In this document: positions 33,321 through 44,140 of the stretch, in pieces
Layout of the letters: every line of letters starts with the position of its first letter
How positions within the stretch are numbered: the stretch's first letter is position 1
Origin: Heliopora coerulea
Taxonomy: Eukaryota; Cnidaria; Anthozoa; Scleralcyonacea; Helioporidae
NCBI GenBank assembly: GCA_030142905.1
Contig: JASJOG010000002.1
Coordinates: 5,899,001 to 5,963,000, forward strand
Length of the DNA stretch: 64,000 nucleotides
Direction of reading: 5' to 3'
Notes under the pieces: model-generated
The model's database searches: none
Told to the model about the DNA's origin: nothing
What the model saw: only the letters and a program-made list of their open reading frames with translations
Made by a program: the position numbers and the translations under genes

Positions 33321-34620
33321 TACGTAAAATAAAAATAAGTGCCCAGCACAAAACGCGAAACAAAGCCATGATAAATAGACAAAATAATTAATTAAGCAAA
33401 AGAGTAACGTTCCGTTGCAACCAACAACATCATCAGAGTGACCGGATACATTCTTAAATTACAATATATAGGTAACTAGACGGATTATATTACATGACAC
33501 ATACGAGACAATAAATTGACAGAATGAAAAGTTAGCGCGGAAGTTAGATATGCGGGAGGGTTAGACTAAAAAAAGAGAGACAGACCAGATATTAACGTTG
33601 AGGGGTCTAGTTTGCGAATAAGAAAGCTTTCTCGAATTAATAGTTCAGAAGGTGAGATGCAAGCGGATAGGATACGGAAGTCGTTTATTGAAGCTGGAGG
33701 ACCGGTTTCAGAAACATGAGCGAGGATGTTGGAAGGAGAAGGATTAGCACGTTCTTTTCCTGTCAGAGGAGAGGATGAGACTCGCGGGTGGAAATGACAG
33801 GCTGTTTGCCCAACATACAATGCGTTACAGCATTGGCACTTAAATAAATAAACTACGCGAGATCTCAAACCCTACGGAAGCCTGCCATTGACAGGAAAGA
33901 AATGGCCGAGACGTTTTGTTGCACGGAAGACAAAGCGGATGGTGATATGTGTAAAAGCCGACGAACAGAGATTTTGTATTTGGGTGCGAATCTGGAGACT
34001 GTGAAGGCCAGTGAACGGAATGTAGAAGTAAATAATTTTCTTGGGAACAATGAAAGAAATAGGTCTGGGATCGAACATTTTATTAAGAAATCAATTTATG
34101 CATCTATCCCAAAGTTGGCTGGGATAACCATCATGACTAAAAATCCTTTCGAACTTTTCAATTTCTAAATGAAAGTTTTCATATGTAGAACATATTCTGA
34201 AGAATCTATTAAGAAGCGTAAGGATTAAACCTTTTCTGTATTGAAGTGCTATAAAAGTATGGAAATTTGTAAACAATCCTGAAAGTGTTGGCTTTTGATA
34301 ATCTGAGATAGAAAACGAACCATTGCACCGGATGATTTCAATGTCAAGAAAGGAAAGCGTGTTGTTTGTTTCAACTTCAGAAGAAAATTTTATGCTGGAA
34401 TGCTGTTCATTTAAAAAATCAAGAAATAGGTTAACGTGTTTACGTTGGCGGAATAACAAAAAACAATCAACATTACAACGATAATAAACAGGTTAAACAA
34501 TTGGTTAAACAATTGTTCTTCTACAACGAAACGTTAGACCTTCAATTAATAAATTATTCTGTCTATTTATCATGGCTTTGTTTCGCGTTTTGTGATGGGC
34601 ACTTATTTTTATTTTACGTA
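33321..34620 (-). mobile_element. Penelope-like element fragment with inverted tail, copy B
   Basis: Duplicate of the fragment at 25441-26640, plus about 97 bp at its 5' side (34524-34620). These are an inverted copy of the element's own 3' tail (ACGAAACGTTAGACC through TTTATTTTACGTA). Imperfect 13-bp direct repeats, AAAAAATTATTCA (33272-33284) and AAAAAATTGTTCA (34622-34634), flank it and fit a target-site duplication. Coding pieces are at 34091-34459 (RT), 33872-34078 (linker) and 33566-33868 (GIY-YIG). All are broken by stops. Confidence 0.8.
33401..33444 (-). ncRNA. Hammerhead ribozyme-like motif, copy B, core mutated
   Basis: Same as the motif at 25521-25564, but the conserved GAAA reads GGAA (33410-33413), changing an invariant core adenine. 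Predicted inactive. Confidence 0.5.
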
Positions 34621-37600
34621 TAAAAAATTGTTCAGGTTGTGATGGTTGAAGGGCAAAAAAATGCGTTACATTACTTCAAAAATTGACTGGTAATTAAAAA
34701 CACGAAAGTTGACCAAGTGAAAAGAATTTCTTTTCTTCGGAAGCGAAACGTTTATCTCGTTCGGATTTCTCGTCAGTGTTTGCGGCTATTGTGTCATTAT
34801 TAGCGGTAATTGAAGCGGTAGAGGTAACGAAAGTGGGTGTCGCTGTGCTAGTGGCAATTGTGTTGGTGACAGTTGTAATGGCAGTGACAGTTGTAAATAG
34901 CATAGTAAGAACTGCAGTGGTAATAGCAGTTCTGGCAGTCATTGGTTGTGGAAGTGATAGTGGTGATGGTAGAAGTGACAGTAGTTATGATATTAGTGCT
35001 GATAATGGTATTGTGAGAGTGGTGTTGCAGTTAGATATTGATGGTCGTGCTTGAACTTGAGGTAGCGGGTGTATTTGTGGCGGTGGCAGCGCAATATAAG
35101 TCGTAATGATGAAAGTTGTCATGGTAGGAGTAATGGTAGTAATGGTAGCTGCATGTGGCCATTTTATTCATTTCAGTCGTGCCCATCATCAGTGTCAAGA
35201 TAAAGATCGTGTGCCGGTAAAACACCTGATTCAATTTCGAATTGGTATGGTTTAAAATCTGTTATGTGAAATTTTGTTGTACGAAACATCCATTTTACGT
35301 ATGAAATTAAACAGTAAGAAAAAAAAACCTGAAAAACTTTCACACCTGAAGTTTTGGTTTCACATATGAAACTGGAAGATTTTCACTTATGAAAGTGCTT
35401 TCCAGTATAGTGGAGAGCCAAATATTTTTGAGGTGACACAGGTGCTGGTGTCGAAAAGGTTTGCATCTATATAATCAAGTTAAGAGGTGCACGCACCCTC
35501 AGGATTTTTGTGTAAAATGAATATTAATTGCATTATCCAAGTCACCATTATCGTCAATTTTACGGTATAAACTAAGACAAGTATTTGTTAAGAAAGCGCT
35601 GTTTGTAAATGCCGCCGCTAGTGTCAGTGTAAAAGCACTTGTATAAGTAGTAGTGACGGTGAAAGTAGCAGTGGCCGTGGTTGAGATGGAGATCGTGTCC
35701 TACTCTTGGACGTGGTAGGGCGGTGGCGATAAATTAAAGCGACAGTATTTTCAGGGTAGTGGTGATGGTAGTGGGAATTTGATGGCAGTGGCGAAGCTAA
35801 GCATAGCAACCGGTCATGCTATGAAAATTCAACATTAGCTTAGCATAGCATCAAGTCACGTTATGATCTGCGATATTTTTTAACAAGCCATGTACATCCC
35901 CCAACGCAATGGTTACCATATAAAAATGAAAGAATGAGTGGTCAAGGTAGTGATTATGTTAAGCATGACTAGAAATTGAAATGAAATAGTGTTATAGATA
36001 TGTCTTGGTTGATACCTTAATATTGTACCTAATTTTATGTTTGCATAGTATGGTCCGGTTGCTATCCATAGATCATCTTAAATTTGCTTTTTCTAGCTTC
36101 ACCACAGGGTGATGGTGACAGAGGTTACAGATGTTGCGTTCTGAAATTATGCAAGTGCGAGATTGAAGTCATGAAGTCTTCAGAAAATGTTTCTAAACCT
36201 CAGACGCGGATGGAACGGGTAACCGGATGATGACCACCAAAGAATCTGAGTATTTACTTATTGAAGCACAAATGGAGAGCAATGGTTACAGAGGCTACAA
36301 ATGAACGTTGAATATTAATATAACGGACGTAAGAACTTGGAGCTATGACAGGCGATACACGAAGGTCCGCGTATCGTCGGTGGTGGTATAGTGTTAAAGT
36401 AGCGACCGCGGCAGTTGCAATGGAATCGGTGATTGATAGCGGTGGTGTTAGCTATCATTATACGAATACTTGTGGAACTGATGGAGGAGAGTGTTCTATG
36501 TAAATATTTGCGCTATAACTGGTGTTAGTGCAAAGGCTGGTGCATGTGATGTCCATGAGGTGTGGTTGCATGTGCCAGTAACATGTGTGGTAAGGGTATT
36601 GGCAGTGGTAATATTAGGGCTGTATAGTCCTGGTCATCATTGTGCTAATGATTGTGGCAGAGATCTTAATAGTAGTATTGAGAATTTCAATGCGGCGGCT
36701 TTACTCGGCACTATCATGTTAGCAATGTTTGTCGAAATTAGTGATGATTGCAGCGTTGCTAGACAGCCTTATAGTTGGTGGTCATTGACAGGTTGTCGTT
36801 GCTTTCATATGGTAAACAGTAACTCACACTTAATATTGCTTAATAAATGTCAGTACGCCCAGCATTACAGCCATTTAAGTCCCAACATTAGATTGCGAAT
36901 GAACAGTTTCCAGGTCTGCAGGAAAAGATTTAGAGAAAAAATTCTTAAGGAGGCTACTTACACTTTCTGATTTTTCGCAAGCGATCATGTCTTTAATAGT
37001 CTTTACTGTTTTAACTGGGTGTAAGCTATAAACTTCTTAAACTCAGTAACAATTTATAAAGCAAAAACAACAGAACTGCATAGTTAATCAGTATTTAGAA
37101 ATCGGAGGAAGATTACAGCTGCATTTTGTCAACTCTCGGCTGGATTTTCGCCTGAAATGCTAGTTTGCTTGAGAAGTAATTTCAACACACGTTAAATGTT
37201 TTTCCTCTGATCTCAGAATACCTCGAAACTCATTAAAAAAGCTCGGCTTCGCCTCGTTTTTAAACTCGTTTCTCTGTATAAAAAAATCGGAGGAAGAATT
37301 CCAACTCGTGTTAGAAATATAACTTCTGAAATGTTTTCTCACTCATTTCCCAGAAAACTTATTCTAAAATTTGGTCGATTCATTTTAATCAAAGAAATGT
37401 TCCCACATTTTCAATTTTTAGGAGAAGGTAGTTCGTAGAAATATGTTAACAGCATTAAAAAACTCATTAACATTTCATGAGGGAAATACAAAGAGAATTC
37501 ATAATCCTGTCGTGTCTTTAAACGTGATAAAAACACGCTTACTTTCCTCCTCAAATTTTTGCCGTTTAGAAAACGTTGATTTTCAAAATTTTTTCACGAA

Positions 37601-38715
37601 TTAGGTTATTGAGGAGTTCGTTTTTTAAGTCATCTAAAAAACTCGAAGTACGTACTTTATTGGGTCTAAACCGTGTTCTGAAAAAGCGCTCCAGCTGGTT
37701 TTTTAAACATTTTAGGAATTAAAAAACCCATCGGATTTACTTTCGACCTTTTTCAATAGTTGCTGATTATCTTGTTGAATTGATATATGAAATATTAATG
37801 ATGTACTACCTGCCTGATTTTGGTGTTACAAGAGCTGTCATGCTTAAGTATATTATAATTAGCTTATTATAAGCTTTCGTCAGGTGGCTATGGCAGATGA
37901 GAACTTGGGTTATATTGGACGTTCATCATTCATTTTTGAAGAAGCACGATATGCAGGGCTGTCGGAAAGGGTGGGATGTGAGTGTAAGACTCCTCCCAAT
38001 ATTTGTTGGTGATTAAATTCAGGTAAATTACAAGATGATTCAAACTAATATTCAGGTAAACTACAAAACAACTCATTTGGGAACTAATTGTCAACGGAAG
38101 GAGAAGTCATTAAGTGATTCAAACGGCAAAAGACCTTTCTGTTGGTTGGAATCCGGGAATACCAACGGACGACCATTCCACAGTGGTTTCCTGTTCCAGG
38201 CATTTTAAGAACAGAAACTTTGTGATCCTGTGGGGTGAAACCAGGAACTTTGAAGACCGGGTAACGCACGGATGTATCAAGGCACCTTAGACGCAATTTT
38301 GATCATTTCGAGCACAGTAGATCTAAGTGGTTTGTAGGAATGACGTCGGGAAAACTGCTGCTAACAGGGCACACATATGACCTCCAACCTAAAGGGCAGG
38401 GGTGGCCATCCCCTAACCCCCTCTAGATAAACAGGATCGATTTTCAGGTATATAACAAATAACTTCGAAAATCAGGTGAATCTTTGCTTGACACCCCCAT
38501 TCGTCGGTTTTCATGGACCTGATGATATACTTCCGGTCTGTCCATCGAATATACAAAACCTTTGAGTTGCTTACATAATTGGCTTGAAGACTGTATTTAA
38601 GTGTTTTTATTCGCATCTACGAAAAAACCCAAAAAATATGCCTACTCTTGTTTCTGAATCTTCCGTTCCTAATTCAAAAGTCTAACGCCAAGCAAGGACT
38701 TTTTGAAATCTCCTC

Positions 38716-38746
38716 CATTAATCTAACGGAGCCCGTTAGATTAATG
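38716..38746. repeat. Perfect 14-bp hairpin (unit B)
   Basis: Exact duplicate of the hairpin at 30396-30426. Confidence 0.8.
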
Positions 38747-39110
38747 TGTCGGGAATAGAAACAGTGTCGCTTATTGTATAAGTTTTTGCGATGTGTATAA
38801 GTTCGACATATTTAAAGCAGCAGAAGATGCCGAAGGTCCGCTGTAACCATAAAAAGCTTTAAGATTATTACTAAATGAAAAAAAAGCTCCTTAACTCCTT
38901 CAACCCCTTAACCCCCAGACAACTCCTTAACTCGAAGAGAACTCATTAACTCCAGGACAGCACCAAGGAGCCACTTTAAGCGGACTGATTTACACCAAGT
39001 TACATGCATAATGTTTGCCTAATATCCCTGGGTACATTTGGAGGATTGTTATTCAGTTAACGATTCAGTGGAAATTTTACGACATTTCATTTCAATTATA
39101 TTTACGAATT

Positions 39111-39295
39111 GCCGGTTCCCCTTATTACGTCAGCTGAATACAACTACCAGATTACTTTGCGTTTTCTATTCATTTTCATGCAAACATTGAATTCTCAAGG
39201 CGAATGAAAAAACAATTGCTGCAATTTGCATTACAGGTGAGATTTCGAAAAGCATTCTGGAGTTGTATTTAGCAGATTTATAAAGGGAACCGGCC
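39111..39295. mobile_element. Palindromic MITE, GCCGGTTCCC ends (unit B)
   Basis: Duplicate of 30791-30976, one base shorter. Confidence 0.75.
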
Positions 39296-39423
39296 ATTGC
39301 ATGGAAGGCTCTAGGATGGGATAAATTGAAAGAAATTAAGAAACGTGCGACTGATAAATCTTACACAATATTTTAAAATGCAAATCAGACAACCAATATT
39401 TGAGTTATGTAAAGAGAGCTTAC

Positions 39424-40284
39424 CTTTAGACTTTATTATGGCCTTCGTTATGCTATATAGACTTTGATCAAATGAGTTGGAAACAGAGGATATTTTTACT
39501 CTCTTTGTCATATTTAATTGTGCAAGGGTTAGCTGATGCAGTGAAGCAAAGTCTGCAAGGCTGATGCCCAAGATCTCCGTCAACACTTCAGGGACACTCA
39601 TATTCTTCAGTTGGTCAAGTTTGATGTCAAAAAATGCAGAGATATTCCGGATCGCTATATTTTCAGTAAACACTCTTCTGTTTTGATTTACTAACATTTG
39701 CTTTAGCGAATTCTCGTTCAGTCTCTTCACGTCATCCAAGGAAAGCGCATCGAAATTCATGGTAATATTTAAGCCATTGATCACTATTGGGATGTTGGCG
39801 TTGTAATCCTCAAGTGTTTCTTTATATTCGCGTAGTTTGTTCAGGTGGGTGTTGACATAAAACGTTTTTCTTATTTTATCCAGAACGTCCGCCTTGCTGT
39901 TGAATAGATCATCCTTCGACTGGTTAGATAATTTAAATACTTCAGTAATGGTTATATTAAGCTCTTGAGCCAGTGCTCTTGTTTTATAATAAAGGTCCAA
40001 TCTATTTGCCTGCTCGAGAAAAGTCCGCGTGATGTTCAACAAAGTCGTAACGTTTCCTTTTAAATTGACCTTGTTGCTGACGAAAACAAGATCCCTCAAA
40101 GTTGTCCTGTTTAGAAGTTTTATTTGGTTTGGTAGCAACTGAAGATTCCGAACCAAGTCAACATCGGAAAAGTAGCTTTCATTGGTAATGAGTTGGTAAA
40201 GATTAATTGAGTCTCGTCCTGTTACGTTGGGATTTGTTTCTGCAAATGACTTTTCGTGGTAGGCTGTGAGGTTTACATTTGGTC
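39424..40284 (-). CDS. 287-codon helical extracellular module, copy 3
   Basis: An 861-bp phase 1-1 exon with acceptor TTTACAG|GACCAAATG and donor TCTAAAG|GTAAGC. The encoded stretch opens GPNVNLTAYHEKS and ends ITKAIIKSKG. It has about twelve N-X-S/T sequons, no cysteine pattern, and alternating amphipathic helices with motifs such as SLDDVKRLNENSLKQML and SLADFASLHQLTLAQL. I do not recognise the family. The helix-loop repeats loosely recall mesothelin/stereocilin-type solenoids, but this is only an impression. It lies directly C-terminal to each trypsin domain and so probably acts as a glycosylated stalk, propeptide-like partner or substrate platform. The protein is identical to copy 2 where compared. 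Confidence 0.75.
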
Positions 40285-40623
40285 CTGTAAATAAATGTCA
40301 TACTGCTGGTTATTTTAATTCTGTTATTGGGAGGAGGAAGACGAAGATATAATGAGGTTGAGGATTATCACGAGCATAACAATAAAAACTAAAAATAGTT
40401 CACTCGCAAAAATCTTATCGACTATTAGCTGACCAATTGAGTGGCAAAAAGCAGTTCGGGTGTACCCCACATACACACAGTTCCAAGAGCTAGAATTATT
40501 ACTTCATCATTCAAACTATGTTACATCAACAAAATTCACGTATGTAAGGGTCTTACAACGCCCATCATGCTATCAAGTATTTATGCAAGCTGCATTGAAG
40601 TCCCGTCCAAACCTATTGTTTAC

Positions 40624-41421
40624 CTGCTTGAATTGCTCTGATAAATGGCAAAAGAACCTTGATATCACTGTATACACCATATTTATTTGGTTGTCCACAA
40701 CCTTGTCCCCACGCCATTATTCCCACTTGCGTCCAGGTACCATTCCGCTCACACTGTAATGGTCCTCCACTGTCGCCATAACAACCATCGGTTCCACCGA
40801 TTGGAAAGCCAGCACAAAGGAATCTGTTTGGGATTGTACCATTATAAGATACATTCCTGTTACAGTCTTCGAAGGAGACTAAATCTAGTTTGGCCTCCTT
40901 TAAAACCGGTGAGCGGTTATAAGTAGAATTATTTATAATGTTTCCCCAACCAGCAAGATAACATGTGTCTCTCTTTGTAAAATTAGTGCCTTTTTCAGGA
41001 AGACAGACCGCTCGAACTTGTTCTGAAAAATTTAAAGGCTGTGCCAGCTTAATTAAAGATATATCATAATCTCCTGGTAAATCATCATTCCCGAGAATGT
41101 ACTTGGGGTGAATAAACACATGAGAGGGCTGAATTTGATATTCATAAGTGTCAATAACATTCAACTTATGATCAGCGACACGATACGTATAGTTTTCAAG
41201 TGGAAAAAGTGTATCTCCAGATAGGAAACAATGGCCAGCACTTAAGAGCCATTCTCGATCAATAATAGATCCTGCACACTGCTGCTTCGAATCCGTTTCA
41301 TTAATGAAATTGACAATCCATGGCCAAGAATTCATTTCTGCGTCACTTCCACCAATTACTCTCCTTACTCGGTGGTGCTTATCTTCACTTTTGTTACGAA
41401 TACCACAGCCGAATGATTGAG
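40624..41421 (-). CDS. Trypsin-domain exon, copy 3 (5'-most)
   Basis: Single 798-bp phase 1-1 exon encoding a complete S1-family serine protease of 266 residues, numbered here from the split alanine codon. The pro-region has Cys6, probably disulphide-linked to Cys140 as in two-chain proteases. The activation site is RVRR|VIGG (cut after Arg21). Catalytic residues are His64 (LLSAGHC), Asp120 (YDISL) and Ser218 (GDSGGP). Asp212, six residues before the serine, is the S1 specificity residue and predicts cleavage after Arg or Lys. The acceptor is TTTTATTTTAG|CTCAATC and the donor GCAG|GTAAAC. Its 5' intron differs from that of copies 1 and 2, so this is the outer, older copy of the array. Its coding sequence matches copy 2 downstream of the first few codons. 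Enzyme activity is inferred from the intact motifs. Confidence 0.9.
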
Positions 41422-41489
41422 CTAAAATAAAACAAAGAGACATGAAGTATCTATGTTACGCACACCCTAAAACTCTAAATGCAAGAACA

Positions 41490-41589
41490 TTAACCCTTTT
41501 AGGTCTATACCCGTGTTTTGGATTTTACTTTGGTTAACGCCAGAAGATTTCTCTCGTCAGGGGAGACCACTTCGACAGGAAAGGGTTAA
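41490..41589. mobile_element. Small MITE with TTAACCCTTT ends
   Basis: TTAACCCTTTT at the left and GAAAGGGTTAA at the right, 100 bp. Decayed relatives are seen near 20870, 48295 and 51755 (CTGGCGTTAGTCTG with GGGGAAAGAGTTAAC). Confidence 0.55.
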
Positions 41590-42280
41590 TTAACTTCAAC
41601 TACTTATGTTGATGCAAACATATGGGAAATTCTTATTTTCGTACCATGGGCGTCGGAATGGAAAACTTATTGGTAGGGCAGAAAGTCAAGCTAAAAGGGT
41701 GCAAACAAAAATGTCTTTAAAGAGCTTTTGATGAGACCTTGCGGTAGGAGTGCCAGAAATACATAACGTATGAGAAATTCGTATTCTTGCTGCATTCTGA
41801 CATGGAGTTTTCGTACCTTTAATATAAAAACCGTTAAAAAGTTGAGACAAGAAAGTTTAAAAGGCATCATTTAAGGAGAGAAGTTTTTTTGTTTCTTCGG
41901 TATTTTTGTTGAAAAACCTGTGAACTTTTTTATGGGTAAGTTTCGGCTTGGATGCCATGTTGAAGTATCATCATTCTTCAATTTTGCGCTGTTTCAATAC
42001 AATGTTGACGTTCTCAAGTTTCATGTGTTCGAAGTAAAATTTGCGGACTGACCGCCACAAGACAATTGCTCAAGTCAAGACTATATATATATGAAACTCT
42101 GAAATAATGCACACCACAAAAATATCTGTACTTGCCATTTATAAAATTCCTGTTCACTTACTGCAGCTATGTAACTACTTTGTATATGCTGGTCGGGAGT
42201 TTGAATAGCTAAAGTAGCAAAAGTTGGCGGGGACATCCCCCACATGCTTCGGAGTACAGTGGAACCCCGCCGTAAGACCA

Positions 42281-42425
42281 CCCCGTTAATACGACCACTT
42301 TTTTTTTCCCCGAATAAGAGCTAACTTTTTTTCTCATCTGAAAACCCCGTTAATACGACCACTTTTTTTTTCCCCGAATAAGAGCTAATTTTTTTTCTCA
42401 TCTGAAAACCTCGTTAATACGACCA
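42281..42425. repeat. 64-bp tandem repeat near the transposon's left end
   Basis: Two full copies (42281-42344, 42345-42408) and a partial third beginning at 42409. Each starts CCCGTTAATACGACCAC and includes a T-run and CCCCGAATAAGAGCTAA. It multiplies the subterminal motif and might hold transposase-binding sites. Confidence 0.8.
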
Positions 42426-42632
42426 ACGACCATATTTTGATGTCCCCTACTGTTTAATACGACCACTCAACGTGTTGAGTAATGCCTTTTTTGACATCAA
42501 ATTCTGATATGCGGTGTATAATTATCTTAATCAATTACACATACGGCAAATAATTAACACTTAAACGTTTTCAATATTCATTTTAATTTTTTTAAACAAA
42601 TAGAACGTGATTAAATATGTTTTTGGGTCGTT

Positions 42633-43118
42633 TTATCGTTTCCTTGCCTTCTTTTTTCTGCCACTTTCCTCTGCTGTTCTCTTTTGGCCACATTCCATTT
42701 CGACTCTAACAGATAGGTTATTCGGGACGTCCAGCAATTTGCCTAGCAAGTCAATGTTCTTTTCCTGCCCCATAAATTTGTAAATGCATGGGATCTCCAT
42801 TCCATATCCCCCGCCCCGATTGACACTTGTTCCAATAGCTTTAGCTTCTGCTTCACTGCCGCTCTTTGCTAAAAAATGGCGAACTATCCCATTTCCATGA
42901 TCTGTAGAAGCTAGTGCCCTTGGAATGTGATCAACTACATCTCCTTCCTTAATCACCGCAATAGCGTTCTTGTCTTGTTCATTGTCGTGTTCGTGCTTTA
43001 GTTCAAGGACTTCATCAATCTTGATTCTCCAGTATTCTTTGTAAACATGATATCCCCTTATCCAAGTAGGAACTTCGATTACTTTTCTGCTAGAAATATT
43101 TGCCATCGGGCCCGACAT
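42633..43118 (-). CDS. HIRAN-like domain protein inside a transposon
   Basis: Intact 161-codon ORF with an ATG start (43116-43118, MSGPMANISS) and TGA/TAG-type stop. Residues about 20-110 resemble a HIRAN domain: a WIRGYHVYKEYW opening, then LELKHEHDNEQDKNAIAVIK and VVDHIPRAL. This corresponds to the family pattern of a strand, an N-x-x-D-x-N-A-I-x-V core and a G/D-h-I-P turn. HIRAN domains bind DNA ends or occur with SNF2 and nuclease proteins. The C-terminus QKRTAEESGRKKKARKR is a likely bipartite nuclear localisation signal. The ORF sits between the element's inverted repeats, so it is cargo or a captured host domain. Single exon; expression unknown. Confidence in the domain call is moderate. 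Confidence 0.6.
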   Translation of the reverse strand: MSGPMANISSRKVIEVPTWIRGYHVYKEYWRIKIDEVLELKHEHDNEQDKNAIAVIKEGDVVDHIPRALASTDHGNGIVRHFLAKSGSEAEAKAIGTSVNRGGGYGMEIPCIYKFMGQEKNIDLLGKLLDVPNNLSVRVEMECGQKRTAEESGRKKKARKR

Positions 43119-43939
43119 GACTCCTTCGACGTTACCGGCGGAAATACGAGTGTATGCACGCTCAGGCTATGAAAAGCGCCGAATCTGTCACCGATCCATA
43201 TTTCACACTTTTTCTAATTTAATCAGTGCAAAATTTTCACCCATGTCTCGAGGATTTTCCTGATTTATTACCTTTTGTCCGAACACGCTTCGCAGCTTTG
43301 TGTATAAGCACTTTGACCAGTCATCAAATTGTAAGCGAAAACAGCAGGCAATATCCTCAATGCAGGATGTTTTGGATTTTCTCGAACAGAAAGGAAATTC
43401 AAAAACGGCAAATGAGCTCGCCAGAGTGATCTGCCAAGCTCAAACCGATTGGCTTTAGTGTCGGTAAAACCAATGGAAGCTTACAGACTTTTTAAACCTA
43501 AAGAAATTTAAATGACTAATATAGGGGCTTATTATCAAGGTTATTCATCTCATTTGGTTAATTTTGTTGAGTTGTGTTCAGTTAATAAAATTTATTTGTA
43601 GATTATTTGAAATCTGACTCCATTTGCCATGACGTCATTTAAAAAAACATCTGTTACGTATCTGATCCACCCCCCTTAATACGACCACCCCGTTACTACG
43701 ACCAAATTTTTTCGGCCCAACGGTGGTCGTATTAACGGGGTTTCACTGTATACAACTTCCCTCATCAAGCAATTTAAAATAATATGTTACAAATAAAAGC
43801 TAGATTTAAATCGATGACAGTAAAATTGTTTGCACCAGATACAACGAAATTCATATTGAATTAATACAGATTAGAATTACATCAGTAGAAAGTTGAATCA
43901 AAAATTGTGCTAGATAATAGTAATTTTTTAAAAGAGATA

Positions 43940-44140
43940 AGAGAGATAAATTTAAGATAACAAGATCCTCTTGTTTAATGAGTTCCAGTTTGTTATGTTG
44001 AAAGTGGTACTGTCCAAGGTTCTTGGATATGTAAATATTTGAGAGTTTCTGTCTACATAAAGTAGCTCACTAACTCTTGTTTGGAGGTGCCTATTGGTTT
44101 CTCCAACGTAATGTGCAATACAAGTCCGCGCATTCATATA
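43940..44140 (-). mobile_element. Penelope-like GIY-YIG remnant
   Basis: The minus strand reads CIAHYVGETNRHLQTRVSELL, the core of a Penelope-type GIY-YIG domain, ending near NSLNKRILLS. Only a fragment of about 60 codons survives. Confidence 0.6.

Larger units (their letters stand above)
32305..40623. repeat. Tandem segmental duplication, unit B
   Basis: Second copy of the ~8.3 kb unit, holding trypsin exon 2, the longer form of the Penelope-like insertion, and module exon 3. A third, partial copy consisting only of the trypsin exon follows at 40624-41421. Downstream of unit A and upstream of the third copy the sequences are unrelated, so the boundaries lie in trypsin exons. Confidence 0.9.
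42257..43748. mobile_element. TA-flanked DNA transposon (Tc1/mariner or pogo-like), non-autonomous
   Basis: Terminal inverted repeats CAGTGGAACCCC and GGGGTTTCACTG are each bordered by TA. Subterminal GTTAATACGACCAC motifs recur in both ends in opposite orientation. No transposase is visible in the 1.49 kb; the only sizeable ORF is HIRAN-like (42633-43118). The family assignment rests on the termini and the TA target only. Confidence 0.75.
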
